From NCBI GenBank assembly GCA_963978545.1, contig OZ021730.1:12283796-12347795 (forward strand): a stretch of 64,000 bases of DNA. The letters are read 5' to 3'. Both the position numbers and the translations under genes were made by a program. The notes beneath the pieces are model-generated. The model ran no database searches, was not told where the DNA came from, and saw only the letters and a program-made list of their open reading frames with translations. Positions 63,425-64,000 of this stretch are shown here, in pieces. The DNA is from Linyphia triangularis. Taxonomy: Eukaryota; Arthropoda; Arachnida; Araneae; Linyphiidae. Positions within the stretch are counted from its first letter, which is position 1. Every line of letters begins with the position of its first letter.

Positions 63425-63903
63425 TTAACTAAACTTCAAAACTTTTCTATTAACAGGTTTGATTGACAACTTTCTAATGTTTTCAAACGTATCACTATGC
63501 TTTTTAGCAATGTTATCGATTACAGCTTTAATAAATATTTCGCACACAAGTTTAGCTAGTATTATGTTGTGCTCAAGTTTAGAACAAAGTTTAGTAAAAG
63601 TATCAGATAAGTTTACAATAATTTTTTTCATAATGTTATCATAGATGCCTTGTCTTGGAACATGAAGAAATGCTTTTTCGCAAAATTCCTGCAATACACT
63701 TAAAATGTAAATGAGGCTCTTGCTAGGATATTTTAAGCCTCCTCTATCTTGATTTTTAATCAACTTTAATAATGGTGCATTGCAGGCAGGAACAGAGATT
63801 TCATCAATGCAATTGACACAGGTAATCTGTCTTTCCATTACTTTGACTAAATATCCACCAATATAGGCTAAACTAGCTGTATGCATATTTACTGGAACAT
63901 ATC
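63425..63903 (-). CDS. P-element/THAP9-like transposase, last exon (partial)
   Basis: A minus-strand exon of about 160 codons opens after a good splice acceptor (TTTTAATTTCAG, ending at 63904) and stops at 63425. It reads VPVNMHTASLAYIGGYLVKV, an ITCVNC motif, then LLKLIKNQDRGGLKYPSKSL and a helix-rich end. AYI.GY and K.RGGL.YPS are the signature of the C-terminal domain of P-element and THAP9-type transposases. Upstream exons with the THAP finger and catalytic core would lie beyond the right edge of the window. The visible part has no lesion, so it could be a live transposase or a domesticated gene. Confidence 0.75.
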
Positions 63904-64000
63904 CTGAAATTAAAACACAATATTTTAGTGAAAATATTTACTATGAAATTTGGAGTATGGACTTAATTTTTAATCTATAGAGACACACTCCATGTTTACT

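Noticed and set aside
1..64000. CRISPR array, bacterial operon or rRNA
   Set aside because: No regularly spaced short repeats with unique spacers, no ribosome-binding sites in operon order and no rRNA-like sequence; content is eukaryotic transposons.

Overview
The window is a stack of transposable elements from a eukaryotic nuclear genome, most likely an arthropod and probably a spider. The arachnid part is inference from the LINE types, the AT-rich spacers and the Pao/BEL, piggyBac, hAT, Tigger and P-like company. I see no rRNA, no functional tRNA, no CRISPR and no ordinary multi-exon host gene. Most of the sequence belongs to related non-LTR retrotransposons (I/Jockey-type LINEs). Their ORF1 is a CCHC zinc-knuckle protein and their ORF2 reads APE endonuclease - reverse transcriptase - RNase H - C-terminal Cys/His motif. 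I number them LN0 to LN13 and use two lineage names. Family B has ORF2 starting MASFVSWNC; family A has ORF2 starting (M/L)LSWNCRG. LN8 and LN11 are divergent relatives.

Layout: (1) 1-18685 is a nested set. LN1 (minus) carries LN2 (2036-10054, minus), which carries a hAT element (6189-8524). LN1 also carries LN3 (11477-17494, plus). All three insertions have exact target-site duplications. (2) 18686-20468 is the integrase end and a probable LTR of a Pao/BEL element. (3) 20476-21177 is an ankyrin-repeat coding fragment. (4) 21178-29402 is LN4 (minus), interrupted by LN5 (21812-27780), which carries a tRNA-headed SINE; LN6 (plus) abuts it. (5) 29403-36476 is a hAT/ZMYM-like transposase remnant split by LN7 (29899-35938), the best-preserved family A element, which carries a second SINE copy. 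(6) 36477-39727 is LN8, with a tandem 5' UTR and a large internal deletion. (7) 39728-42720 is LN9, shredded by a hAT-like element and a solo LTR and then cut at a TTAA by a piggyBac end. (8) 42724-45822 is the standout locus. One open frame of 738 codons (43515-45731, minus) joins a parvovirus NS1-like protein (HUH-type nuclease region plus SF3 helicase) to a piggyBac transposase. (9) 45820-46133 is a near-identical second copy of the ankyrin fragment. (10) 46134-56240 is LN10, carrying LN11 (49725-54666). (11) 56241-58465 holds two truncated LINE pieces in opposite orientation. (12) 59495-61607 is a complete-length Tigger/pogo element. (13) 61608-63424 is AT-rich with a degenerate repeat. 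(14) 63425-63903 is the last exon of a P-element/THAP9-like transposase.

How the parts relate: the LINEs share a 5'-terminal fold (CCCCTCRGGGGG, then a hairpin, then TACGGGCTT) and a 3'-terminal GGCGCA...TGCGCC hairpin followed by AACC-type repeats. The two SINE copies end in the same 3' hairpin, so they are probably mobilised by these LINEs. A 5' UTR has been exchanged between lineages (LN5), and a block of about 910 bp is identical between LN1 and LN2 while its flanks differ by roughly 10%, which points to gene conversion. Intact or nearly intact reading frames are LN2 ORF2, LN7 ORF1 and ORF2, and the NS1-piggyBac fusion frame. Nearly everything else carries nonsense changes, frameshifts or deletions. 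All identities and family calls come from reading by eye; no search or alignment program was run.
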